Below, piece after piece: positions 8,758 to 16,712 of a stretch of 64,000 bases of DNA. The DNA is from Vibrio penaeicida. GTDB taxonomy: Bacteria > Pseudomonadota > Gammaproteobacteria > Enterobacterales > Vibrionaceae. The stretch lies in the NCBI RefSeq assembly GCF_019977755.1, contig NZ_AP025144.1, positions 2,542,001-2,606,000 of the forward strand. Reading direction: 5' to 3'. Numbering within the stretch: the first letter of the stretch is position 1; each line of letters starts with the position of its first letter. The position numbers and the translations under genes were made by a program. The notes beneath the pieces are model-generated. The model saw only the letters and a program-made list of their open reading frames with translations. It had not been told where the DNA came from and searched no databases.

Positions 8758-10062
8758 TTAGCGCTCCCAGTATGCCTCTTCCAAGCTATCTTCGCGCTCT
8801 GGAAGACCTCGCGATAAACGAGGCGAATGTTGAACTAACACCTCGTAACTTGCGCGGTTCGAATATTTACACACCTGAGAGAAAGAAGAATACGTCAAGT
8901 ACGGGTACTGATGTTTACTTGAATTCGGCACGTTTTCTTTATGGTAGCGGTTAGCCGCCATGTCATGCAGCAACGCTGATAGTGCTGCATCGCCTGCGCC
9001 ATTGGTGTTCTTTATTTTTTCCGGCCCCCCCATATAAGGTGCGATATGCGAATACACCTTAATAGGGTTAGCGGTATTGGCTTTTAGCACCGGTCGGCTA
9101 AACTCGTAGCGGTTGAATTCTGCAATAGCTCCAGGCAGCAGCGGGAGTGACGTTTCCCGTTTTGCTGTGTCTTCGGCAAAGCCAGCCATGTATAACCCAA
9201 CCGGACCTGCTGTGCATAGCACTAAATCGACCCAATCAAGTGTTTTATCGGAAGCTAAAAGCGGATCGCTTTCCCCTGTTAATGCTTCTGCTTCATCTTC
9301 ATTCATCGCTACCACTGATACATGGTCATGCAAAAATGTTTGCCAGAATTCAGGGTCGTCTTGAATAACGTATTTTGTTCCCAGCGTGAGAACTACTGGC
9401 ACGTCGTATTTTTTCGCGTATTCGATAGCTTTCATTGTTGCTTCAGGCATAGGATCGCCAGGCTTACAACGCACAAGATAAGCGGTCAGCACCAGTGCAG
9501 AAGCTTTTTTGAATATGGCTTCTGGGATGTTATCAGGCTTCAGCTGATTCATATGACCTTCACTGATTGCAAAGGTACGTTCACCGTCTTCGCTGATTAA
9601 TGCGAAGCAGCGACCAATAGCTCCATTCACGCCTTGCAAGTAATTCAGATCCATCCGGCTAGATGTATTACATAGGTACCGATAACCGTAGCTTCCGATT
9701 TTGATGTCTTGGCTCATTACCCCTAGCAGGATAGATTTGTCATCGGCAAGAACCGAGTAATTGTGTAGAGTATTTCCAATCGTACCACCAGCAAACTCGT
9801 TGGTGACTAACCCTTGGTCTTTTAACTCGTTGTACAAATTCTCTGCCGTTTCATCGTCTATAACCAGTGAGTGTCCCTTACTCAAAGAAAACTTTTCGAT
9901 AAATTCATCGCTTACTTTGGCTTCAATATCCACGAGAGTCTGGTCAATACCAACAATGTGAGTGCGTGCCATTTTCTTGCTTTCTTGCGCTTGTGTCACC
10001 AGTGGATCACGCGCGTGCACTGGGAAGTAATGTTTAGATTTTCTTTGACCGGGAAACTTCAT
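8758..10062 (-). CDS. gsk: Inosine-guanosine kinase
   Basis: A 434-residue PfkB-family nucleoside kinase; E. coli Gsk is the same size. It phosphorylates inosine and guanosine to IMP and GMP with ATP in purine salvage in the cytoplasm. The N terminus MKFPGQRKSKHYFPV and the internal VGIDQTLVDIEA are Gsk-like. The C-terminal PfkB signature NTNGAGDAALSALL holds the catalytic Asp near 356. ATG 10062 is chosen over an upstream TTG. A good sigma-70 promoter and a PurR-like operator lie upstream, consistent with PurR control of gsk. The adjacent nucleoside importer supports a joint role in purine uptake and recycling. Confidence 0.95.
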   Translation of the reverse strand: MKFPGQRKSKHYFPVHARDPLVTQAQESKKMARTHIVGIDQTLVDIEAKVSDEFIEKFSLSKGHSLVIDDETAENLYNELKDQGLVTNEFAGGTIGNTLHNYSVLADDKSILLGVMSQDIKIGSYGYRYLCNTSSRMDLNYLQGVNGAIGRCFALISEDGERTFAISEGHMNQLKPDNIPEAIFKKASALVLTAYLVRCKPGDPMPEATMKAIEYAKKYDVPVVLTLGTKYVIQDDPEFWQTFLHDHVSVVAMNEDEAEALTGESDPLLASDKTLDWVDLVLCTAGPVGLYMAGFAEDTAKRETSLPLLPGAIAEFNRYEFSRPVLKANTANPIKVYSHIAPYMGGPEKIKNTNGAGDAALSALLHDMAANRYHKENVPNSSKHQYPYLTYSSFSQVCKYSNRASYEVLVQHSPRLSRGLPEREDSLEEAYWER

Positions 10063-10100
10063 AATCAATAAAACTTATTAAGGGACAAGTTGGGAGCGCG

Positions 10101-10129
10101 ATTGTAGCTCGCATGTTAATGAGCGGCAA
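10101..10129 (-). promoter_or_regulatory. Predicted sigma-70 promoter of gsk
   Basis: On the minus strand: -35 TTGCCG, 17-base spacer, -10 TACAAT, about 40 bases before the gsk start codon. Confidence 0.6.
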
Positions 10130-10143
10130 TATCACCAAAAAAG

Positions 10144-10155
10144 GCAAACGTTTGC
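10144..10155. promoter_or_regulatory. Candidate PurR operator upstream of gsk
   Basis: The palindrome GCAAACGTTTGC is the core of the PurR box (ACGCAAACGTTTNCGT). It is centred about 55 bases upstream of the predicted transcription start. PurR control of gsk is known in enterobacteria; here it is inferred. Confidence 0.7.
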
Positions 10156-10293
10156 TCGTTAATTTAAAGAACTTTATACCGATTTAGCGCAAATTCCAGT
10201 TTAGCTTTCTTTTTTGCTTTTCTTAAATCAGTGAACCAATTTGAATTTATGTAGAAGTATAGGTCATCTTCCATTCTGAATCGTTTAGTCGAT

Positions 10294-10325
10294 AAAAAAG
10301 CCAATTGATTCCTCAACTGGCTTTT
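10294..10325 (-). terminator. Terminator of the nucleoside ABC importer operon
   Basis: Stem AAAAGCCAATTGA / TCAACTGGCTTTT with one mismatch and a four-base loop. T-rich on the minus strand, 45 bases beyond the last permease stop. Confidence 0.85.
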
Positions 10326-10369
10326 AGCGGGTAATTGAATAGATTCAAAAAAATCTATTTATTGATTCC

Positions 10370-11344
10370 CTATCGCTCTTTAGTGTATGGCTTAGCAATC
10401 GCTTTAGGGGCAACGGCTTTTCCGATGAAACCAGCTAAGAGAACAACGGTTAAAACGTAAGGCAACGCAGAGAATACTTGGGTTGGAAGTACACCAACTA
10501 GTGGGATTTCTACACCTTGCATGCGCGTTTCCAGTGCCGATAAGAAACCGAACAGTAAACAGGCGAAAAACGCTGCTTTAGGATGCCATTTACCAAATAT
10601 CACCGCCGCCAATGCAATATAACCTTGCCCTGCCGTCATTTCCTTACCAAAACCTGCGTTCTGGGCGGTAGAGAGATAAGCACCAGCCAATCCACACAAT
10701 ACACCTGTCACGAGTACGGCTCTAAAACGTAACGAGAATACTGAAATACCCGCCGTATCCACTGCATTAGGTTCTTCACCAACAGCACGTACGCGTAAGC
10801 CGAAGCGAGTTCTAAACAATACCCACCAAGTCGCAATTACCGCAACAAACGCAAGGTAGACAAGAATGTTATGCCCAGAAATAAGTTCAGAGTAAATCGG
10901 ACCAATAACAGGGACATTTTCGCCTAACCACTGCGCACCAGGTAAATCAATAGGTAAGAAACGCTGGTCGTTATGCAGTGTTGGCGTTTGACCGCCTCTA
11001 GAGAACCATGCGTGCCCAAGGGTTATCGTCATCCCGGAAGCAAAAAAGTTGATTGCCAAACCGGAAATGATTTGGTCACCCTTTTGAATGATTGACGCAT
11101 AACCATGAACCAGCGCCAATAGAACAGACGCGCCAATACCTGCCAATAACCCCAACCAAGGAGAACCAAGTGCATAAGCCGTTGCTGCAGCAACAAAGGC
11201 AGAGAACAACATCTTGCCCTCAAGACCAATATCAGCAATACCAGATCGCTCTGAAAATATCCCAGCCATAGCAGCAAAGATAAGCGGTATAGCCAAACGA
11301 ATCGTCGAATCAAAAGTGGACAATAGCCAGTTAAAAATTTCCAT
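10370..11344 (-). CDS. Nucleoside ABC transporter permease (BPD_transp_2 type)
   Basis: About 324 residues, with roughly eight to ten hydrophobic helices across its length. It belongs to the branched-chain/ribose/nucleoside permease family, with typical signatures GIADIGLEGKML near the N terminus and the coupling segment RTRFGLRVRAVGEEPNAVDTAGI around 180-200. It pairs with the preceding permease as the second membrane subunit of a BMP-type purine nucleoside importer. Start ATG 11344 is fixed by GGAGG seven bases upstream, which overlaps the stop codon of the upstream permease gene. It is the last gene of the operon. Confidence 0.92.
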   Translation of the reverse strand: MEIFNWLLSTFDSTIRLAIPLIFAAMAGIFSERSGIADIGLEGKMLFSAFVAAATAYALGSPWLGLLAGIGASVLLALVHGYASIIQKGDQIISGLAINFFASGMTITLGHAWFSRGGQTPTLHNDQRFLPIDLPGAQWLGENVPVIGPIYSELISGHNILVYLAFVAVIATWWVLFRTRFGLRVRAVGEEPNAVDTAGISVFSLRFRAVLVTGVLCGLAGAYLSTAQNAGFGKEMTAGQGYIALAAVIFGKWHPKAAFFACLLFGFLSALETRMQGVEIPLVGVLPTQVFSALPYVLTVVLLAGFIGKAVAPKAIAKPYTKER

Positions 11345-11355
11345 CGTCACACCTC

Positions 11356-12453
11356 CTATGCTTTCGCTTGACGAGTAAAGAGCCGCTCTACTGGCTCGCG
11401 AATAAGCCTGTCCATCGCGCCTGTAAAGAAGATAACCAAGCCTTGGATAACCATGATGAGCTCAGGGTTCAAGCTCGGCATTTCAAATTGCAGCTCGGTT
11501 CCGCCTTGATATAAAGCACCAAACAAAATCGCCGCAATGATGATGCCAACAGGGTGATTCCGCCCCATAAGTGCTACAGCGATGCCTATAAATCCAAAGC
11601 CACCGGTGAAGTTTAGAATGAGGCGGTTATGCGCACCAAACACTTCATTAACAGCCATCATGCCCGCTAAGCCACCAGATATGGTCATCGCGATAATGAT
11701 GATCCTCTTTGCATTAATACCTGCATATTCCGCAGCAGACGCATTTTGCCCAACGACTCGGATGGCATAGCCCAAACGAGAGCGGAACAATAACAGCCAT
11801 ACTAACCACGCCATGACTAACGCAATAAGCAGCGATGGGTTAAGTAGGGAAAATGGCAATTCAAACCCGTTTGCAGCGCCCCATTCATGCAGCTTAGGGA
11901 ACACCGCTTCAGGGTTGAAATAACGTGAATCTGTCGAGTTACCGCCATATTTAGCAATATGCTCTACCAAGGCGTACCCCATCACAGAAAACGCAATAAA
12001 GTTGAACATGATGGTGGTAACAACAATGTGCGATCCACGCTTAGCTTGTAGGTAACCAGGGACTGCACCCCAAAGCGCACCAAAGGCTGCGGCAACAATA
12101 ATCGCTAGCGGTGCCATCAACCAGACAGACAAAATGCCATCAAGCAATAACATTAATATGCCGATACCTAAACCAGCGATATACGCTTGCCCTTCACCAC
12201 CGATATTGAATAAACCAGCGTGAAAAGCCACAGCCACGGCAAGCCCCGTGAATATAAAGTTTGTCGAGTAGTAAAGCGTGTTACTTAAGCCACCATATTC
12301 GAGGTTAGTCGCTCCTTGAATCATGACAGAGAATGCCGCCACAGGGCTTTCTCCAACCAATAACACGACGAGGCTAGATACCACCAAAGCGAGAATCAGC
12401 TGAAGCAGCGGAACCAGCGCTACATTTACCCATCCAGGTACGGTCTTGTTCAT
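11356..12453 (-). CDS. Nucleoside ABC transporter permease
   Basis: A 365-residue integral membrane protein of the same permease family. It has a large N-terminal extracytoplasmic segment containing FNIGGEGQAYIAG and the coupling region RSRLGYAIRVVGQNASAAEYAGI near 240. It resembles YufP/NupB-type subunits, which form a heterodimer with the following permease. Its start codon overlaps the ATPase stop as TAATG, showing tight translational coupling. Confidence 0.92.
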   Translation of the reverse strand: MNKTVPGWVNVALVPLLQLILALVVSSLVVLLVGESPVAAFSVMIQGATNLEYGGLSNTLYYSTNFIFTGLAVAVAFHAGLFNIGGEGQAYIAGLGIGILMLLLDGILSVWLMAPLAIIVAAAFGALWGAVPGYLQAKRGSHIVVTTIMFNFIAFSVMGYALVEHIAKYGGNSTDSRYFNPEAVFPKLHEWGAANGFELPFSLLNPSLLIALVMAWLVWLLLFRSRLGYAIRVVGQNASAAEYAGINAKRIIIIAMTISGGLAGMMAVNEVFGAHNRLILNFTGGFGFIGIAVALMGRNHPVGIIIAAILFGALYQGGTELQFEMPSLNPELIMVIQGLVIFFTGAMDRLIREPVERLFTRQAKA

Positions 12454-13994
12454 TATGCTTCTCCTTCAGCACTGGCATTGGCCATGAGCAGACCAAGACC
12501 TTTCTCGTCGGTTTCGCTCGCTTTAACTTCACCCGATATCTCACCGTCGACCATTACAATAATTCGATCAGATAGAGACATTATTTCGTCCAACTCTGTG
12601 GAAACAAGAAGTACCGCAGCACCGTTATCTCTAGCTGCAATAATGTTTTTATGAATAAACTCGATAGCACCAATATCCACACCACGCGTCGGCTGACCAA
12701 CCAAAATGACATCGGGATGTTTCAACATTTCACGCGCGATAATCAGCTTCTGTTGATTACCACCGGAAAAATTAGCGCTTTTAAGATAAGGGTCGACGGG
12801 TCTTACGTCATATTGCTCCATCATGTCGCGCGTGGCACCATCAATGGCTTTCAAATCAAGAAGTTTAGAGCCGTATTCTTCATTATGATGGAAGCCAAGG
12901 ATGGCATTTTCTGCCGCCGGCATAGTTTTCACCAGTCCCTGCTTGATACGGTCTTCCGGTATGTGACCAATACTCAGTTCACGCATAAGTGCAGCATCAC
13001 GGTTTACTGATGAGGTAAATTGATGTGAACCTTTGGAGGTCGACACTCTCAGCTCGCCTTCTTGAGGTACCAACGTGCCAGAAAGGACATGAAGAAGCTC
13101 TGACTGACCATTACCAGAAACACCTGCCACTCCAAGGATTTCTCCCGCTTTGACGTGGAAATTAAGGTTCTTGAGACGCTTGACGCCACGATCATCAAAA
13201 TAGCTGACATCTTTCACATCAATGCGCGTTTCTTCTGGCTCAGCTTCTGATTTATCGACATTGAGAAGAACCTTACGACCCACCATTAGTTCTGCAAGTT
13301 CTTGCGGATTGGTTTCAGCTGTCGGTCGATACGCTACCATCTCACCTGCTCGCATAACGGATACATTATCCGTTACCGACATAATTTCTTTTAGCTTATG
13401 GGTGATCAGTATGATGGTCACACCCTGCTCTTTTAAGGTGCGTAAAATATCAAAAAGCTGCTCAGTTTCTTGTGGTGTAAGAACCCCCGTAGGTTCATCC
13501 AAGATAAGAATACGGGCACCACGATACAGCGCTTTTAATATCTCGACTCGTTGCTGTAAACCAACAGGCAACGAGGAAACCAGCGCGTGGTTATCAACTT
13601 CTAGACCGTACTTCGTTTCAATTTCATGCAATGCCTGTTCAGCATCTTTTGCGCTATGAGAAATCAAGCTGTGGCTTTCAGCGCCGAGCATAATGTTCTC
13701 AATAACCGTAAAGGTTTCTACCAACATGAAATGCTGGTGAACCATTCCGATTCCAAGATCGATGGCGTCTTGAGAGTTTTTTATGGCAACTTGCTTTCCA
13801 TCAACGTGAATGGATCCCGAATCCGCTTCATAAAAGCCGTACAAGATCGACATTAGCGTCGATTTACCCGCACCGTTCTCCCCCACAATGCCGTGAATGG
13901 TGCCTGGCTGGACAGCAAAATTAATATCTTTATTTGCCCAAACCGCGCCAAAGCGCTTATTAACGAGTTTTAACTCAATGGCAGGACTGCTCAT
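12453..13994 (-). CDS. Nucleoside ABC transporter ATPase (two fused NBDs)
   Basis: A 513-residue double nucleotide-binding subunit of the RbsA/YufO class. The first NBD has an intact Walker A (GENGAGKST), a signature region (LPVGLQQRVEI) and Walker B (ILILDEPTG). The second has a degenerate P loop (GVSGNGQSE), a good signature (SGGNQQKL) and Walker B ILVGQPTRG with Gly-Gln replacing Asp-Glu, the usual asymmetry of this family. It energises uptake by the two downstream permeases. GGGAGAGAG lies just before ATG 13994. Confidence 0.94.
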   Translation of the reverse strand: MSSPAIELKLVNKRFGAVWANKDINFAVQPGTIHGIVGENGAGKSTLMSILYGFYEADSGSIHVDGKQVAIKNSQDAIDLGIGMVHQHFMLVETFTVIENIMLGAESHSLISHSAKDAEQALHEIETKYGLEVDNHALVSSLPVGLQQRVEILKALYRGARILILDEPTGVLTPQETEQLFDILRTLKEQGVTIILITHKLKEIMSVTDNVSVMRAGEMVAYRPTAETNPQELAELMVGRKVLLNVDKSEAEPEETRIDVKDVSYFDDRGVKRLKNLNFHVKAGEILGVAGVSGNGQSELLHVLSGTLVPQEGELRVSTSKGSHQFTSSVNRDAALMRELSIGHIPEDRIKQGLVKTMPAAENAILGFHHNEEYGSKLLDLKAIDGATRDMMEQYDVRPVDPYLKSANFSGGNQQKLIIAREMLKHPDVILVGQPTRGVDIGAIEFIHKNIIAARDNGAAVLLVSTELDEIMSLSDRIIVMVDGEISGEVKASETDEKGLGLLMANASAEGEA

Positions 13995-14243
13995 TCTCTC
14001 TCCCTGAGTGACTGAATGAATCGATAACTAACGTTGGTTTTGATGTGTATCTTTGCAACGACAAATCTTTAGACTTTAAGATTATAAATGCGACTTTTGA
14101 AAAGCTCATTGAATTCAATTCACTGAATTCTTTATTCATTTTCACCGCTTGTTCTCGCAATATAACTCAGTAACATCTGCCACAGCACCACCAATATTGA
14201 TAATTATATTTATACTCAATACTTGGGGCTCAGAAACTAAAAA

Positions 14244-14270
14244 GCCGGACACAGATCAGCCATGTCCGGC
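14244..14270 (-). terminator. Hairpin after the BMP binding-protein gene
   Basis: Stem GCCGGACA / TGTCCGGC with an 11-base loop. On the minus strand it is followed by TTTTT. It lies between the binding-protein gene and the ATPase gene, so it probably attenuates transcription and keeps the binding protein in excess. Confidence 0.8.
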
Positions 14271-14286
14271 ATTTCTTACTACTATA

Positions 14287-15285
14287 TTAGTAAGTACAAG
14301 CGCTATTTGAGAAGTAATCGTGGACAACTACTTTACCAGCGATAATGTCGTCACGAATTTGCTCTACTTTCGACGCCATGTCTGGACCAATCAGGCTGCC
14401 ATTGTGCTCATCAAGAGCCCACGCTACACCTTCTTCTTTCAGACCTAGAGATTGAACACCTGAAGTAAATTTACCTGCGTAAGCATCCATGAATGCATCT
14501 TTAACAGCGACATCCACACGCTTAACCATAGACGTAAGCATCACGCCAGGGTGAAGGTGGTTTTGGTTTGAATCTACGCCGATCGCGTATTTTTTCTCGT
14601 CAACTGCGGCTTGATAAACACCAACGCCAGTACCACCAGCTGCTGCGTAAACAACATCAACACCTTGGTCGAACTGAGACTTCGCTAGCTCTGCACCTTT
14701 CGTTGGGTTGTTCCATGCGGCAGGCGTAGAACCTGTCATGTTTTGTACAACTTTCGTGTCTTTGCTGATGTATTTCGCACCTTGCTCATAACCACAAGCA
14801 AACTTACGAATTAGAGGGATATCCATGCCGCCGACAAAGCCAACAGCGTTTGATTCACTCTTCATTGCCGCTAGAGCACCTACAAGGAAAGAACCTTCGT
14901 GCTCTTTAAACACAACACTACGAACGTTTGGAAGGTCTACCACTGAATCGATAATAACGAAATTCGTTTTTGGAAATTGCTTCGCTACTTTTTCAACGAT
15001 AGGTGCTTGCTGGAAACCAACTGCCACAATAGGATCATGACCACGTTGAGCCAAACGCAACATTGCTTGCTCACGTTGTGCTTCGTTAGTGATTTCAAAC
15101 TCACCGTACTTAATTCCCGTGTCCTTCTTAAATGCTTCCGCACCATTGTAAGCCGCTTGGTTGAAAGATTTATCAAATTTACCGCCCATATCAAAGATAA
15201 CTGACGGTTTAAAATCTGCTGCTTGAGAAGCAAAAGTTGCTAGTCCAAGCGCTACACCTACCGCGACTGACTTAAAGGTCATCAT
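14287..15285 (-). CDS. BMP-family nucleoside-binding periplasmic protein
   Basis: About 333 residues from the chosen start (MMTFKSVAV); GGAGA is spaced six bases before the double ATG, whereas the longer frame to 15339 lacks a signal peptide. The signal peptide ends near ASQAAD with an AxA-type site and no lipobox Cys, so the protein is soluble and periplasmic, unlike many BMP lipoproteins. The mature protein begins with the family motif DMGGKFDKSFNQAAYNGAE. Members (PnrA, BmpA, Med) bind purine nucleosides. It delivers ligand to the downstream ABC subunits, from which it is separated by a hairpin. Confidence 0.92.
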   Translation of the reverse strand: MMTFKSVAVGVALGLATFASQAADFKPSVIFDMGGKFDKSFNQAAYNGAEAFKKDTGIKYGEFEITNEAQREQAMLRLAQRGHDPIVAVGFQQAPIVEKVAKQFPKTNFVIIDSVVDLPNVRSVVFKEHEGSFLVGALAAMKSESNAVGFVGGMDIPLIRKFACGYEQGAKYISKDTKVVQNMTGSTPAAWNNPTKGAELAKSQFDQGVDVVYAAAGGTGVGVYQAAVDEKKYAIGVDSNQNHLHPGVMLTSMVKRVDVAVKDAFMDAYAGKFTSGVQSLGLKEEGVAWALDEHNGSLIGPDMASKVEQIRDDIIAGKVVVHDYFSNSACTY

Positions 15286-15424
15286 CCAATTTCTCCATGT
15301 CATTTGGTATAAAGTAGTAAAATTAGCACCTATCCCCAAATACCTGTGTAATTATCGCCCAATTTTTTACAGATTCTTGACATGATTCACGACTGTGAAG
15401 AAGAACATATTCAATTCGAACAAT

Positions 15425-15440
15425 AGTTAATCGTTTGCGC
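15425..15440 (-). promoter_or_regulatory. Weak PurR-like site upstream of the BMP gene
   Basis: The minus strand reads GCGCAAACGATTAACT, agreeing with most of the PurR box in its left half but poorly in its right half. It lies about 140 bases before the BMP start. Tentative; supported mainly by the purine context. Confidence 0.3.
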
Positions 15441-15460
15441 AAATATTTTGAGCACAATTC

Positions 15461-15470
15461 TTGTATACAA
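15461..15470. promoter_or_regulatory. Palindrome TTGTATACAA (possible operator)
   Basis: A perfect 10-bp palindrome in the region between the BMP gene and the REC-kinase gene, both on the minus strand. GntR-type repressors bind similar sites, but no such regulator is encoded nearby. Low confidence. Confidence 0.25.
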
Positions 15471-15503
15471 AATCAACAATTCGTTCACAACTTGAAACAT
15501 TCA

Positions 15504-16712
15504 TTAGGATATTTCGCATGGAAAACAGAAGGTAAAGCGAGCTCCTTTTGATGATTTTATCAGCTCAATGCGCCCTTTTAGGTATTGAGTAACCAAAATA
15601 TAGGCAACATGCAATCCTAACCCGACGAACCCTTGGCTCCTCTCTGTCGTGATAAAGGGTTCAAATAACGTTTCCTCGACATCAGAAGACACCCCCTTAC
15701 CATCATCACTGTAATCCACTTCTAATTGCCCATTATTGTGGCGCACATTGACCCAAATCTCCCCTTGCTTATCTCCAGAAAATCCATGGTGATAGGTATT
15801 GGTTACCAACTTTTGTAGCACATCATGCACTATCCAAGTATTGAGTTTGACGGTCAGTGCAGGGTCGCACTCAACATTAAAGCTTACACCGAGCTCTTCC
15901 CTCGTTGCGACCGATTCCAACCCTTCTGTCATAAAGCGCCCTACATTAACCGGCTGAACTCGGGTTTCGGCACCAACGGCGTCGAGTTCTCTAAATGAAT
16001 CGATTAAACGGGATTGTTTCGATGTGTTGTTAAGACCGATCGTGGTGAAATCACGGATAGATTCTAACGTTGAGACCATATTACTCTTAGAAAGAGCACC
16101 ACTTTCAATCGAATTTTCTAACGTATCAATTGTGTCTCGAATAGCTGAAAAAGTACTGATGCAATTCCCTATAGGCGTATTCATTTCATGAGCAACACCC
16201 GAGACCAATTTAGCCAGTGAGGCCATTTTCTCAGATTCCACCAACTTGTTTTGCGTACTTCTTAGCTGATTTATTGCATCCGTCTTTTCTTGAACTAAAT
16301 TCTCCAGCTCTCTTTTGGATTGACTAATGCTCAAATGATTTTGCACGCGAGCGATCAGCTCTTTCTTTTGAAAAGGTTTGCTTATGTAATCCACTGCACC
16401 AGAAGAAAAGGCTTTTTCTTTTGCATCTTGGTCTGTCAATGCCGTAAGAAAGATGATTGGAATATCAACGAATTCAGGGTTGCTGTTAAGAATTTGGCAA
16501 ACTTCAAAGCCATTCATCTCAGGCATATTTACATCCAAAAGAATCAATGAAGGCTTGATTCTCTCAACCCGGCTTAATGCAGTTTTACCATTATTTGCAG
16601 TGGCAATCTTATAACCCAACTCTTTTAAAAAGCCGGAAGCGACACCTAAATTTGATGGGCTATCGTCCACTATAAGTATTGAAATATCATGGTCGCTCAT
16701 TAATGTAATCAT
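15504..16712 (-). CDS. Response regulator fused to histidine kinase
   Basis: A 402-residue soluble protein. The receiver domain (about 1-125) has IVDDSPSN, phospho-Asp in LILLDVNMPEMNG and the TKPF-equivalent SKPF. A short coiled linker leads to a HisKA-like helix pair with phospho-His in SGVAHEMNTPIGN (about 174) and a C-terminal HATPase (DDGKGV, GFVGLGLHVA). It has no TM segments. It overlaps the hybrid kinase gene by 26 bases, or 14 if the ATG at 16700 is used. It is probably the next relay step after the hybrid kinase: phosphoryl input to REC would tune its own kinase. Its downstream target is not in the operon. Confidence 0.88.
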   Translation of the reverse strand: MITLMSDHDISILIVDDSPSNLGVASGFLKELGYKIATANNGKTALSRVERIKPSLILLDVNMPEMNGFEVCQILNSNPEFVDIPIIFLTALTDQDAKEKAFSSGAVDYISKPFQKKELIARVQNHLSISQSKRELENLVQEKTDAINQLRSTQNKLVESEKMASLAKLVSGVAHEMNTPIGNCISTFSAIRDTIDTLENSIESGALSKSNMVSTLESIRDFTTIGLNNTSKQSRLIDSFRELDAVGAETRVQPVNVGRFMTEGLESVATREELGVSFNVECDPALTVKLNTWIVHDVLQKLVTNTYHHGFSGDKQGEIWVNVRHNNGQLEVDYSDDGKGVSSDVEETLFEPFITTERSQGFVGLGLHVAYILVTQYLKGRIELIKSSKGARFTFCFPCEIS

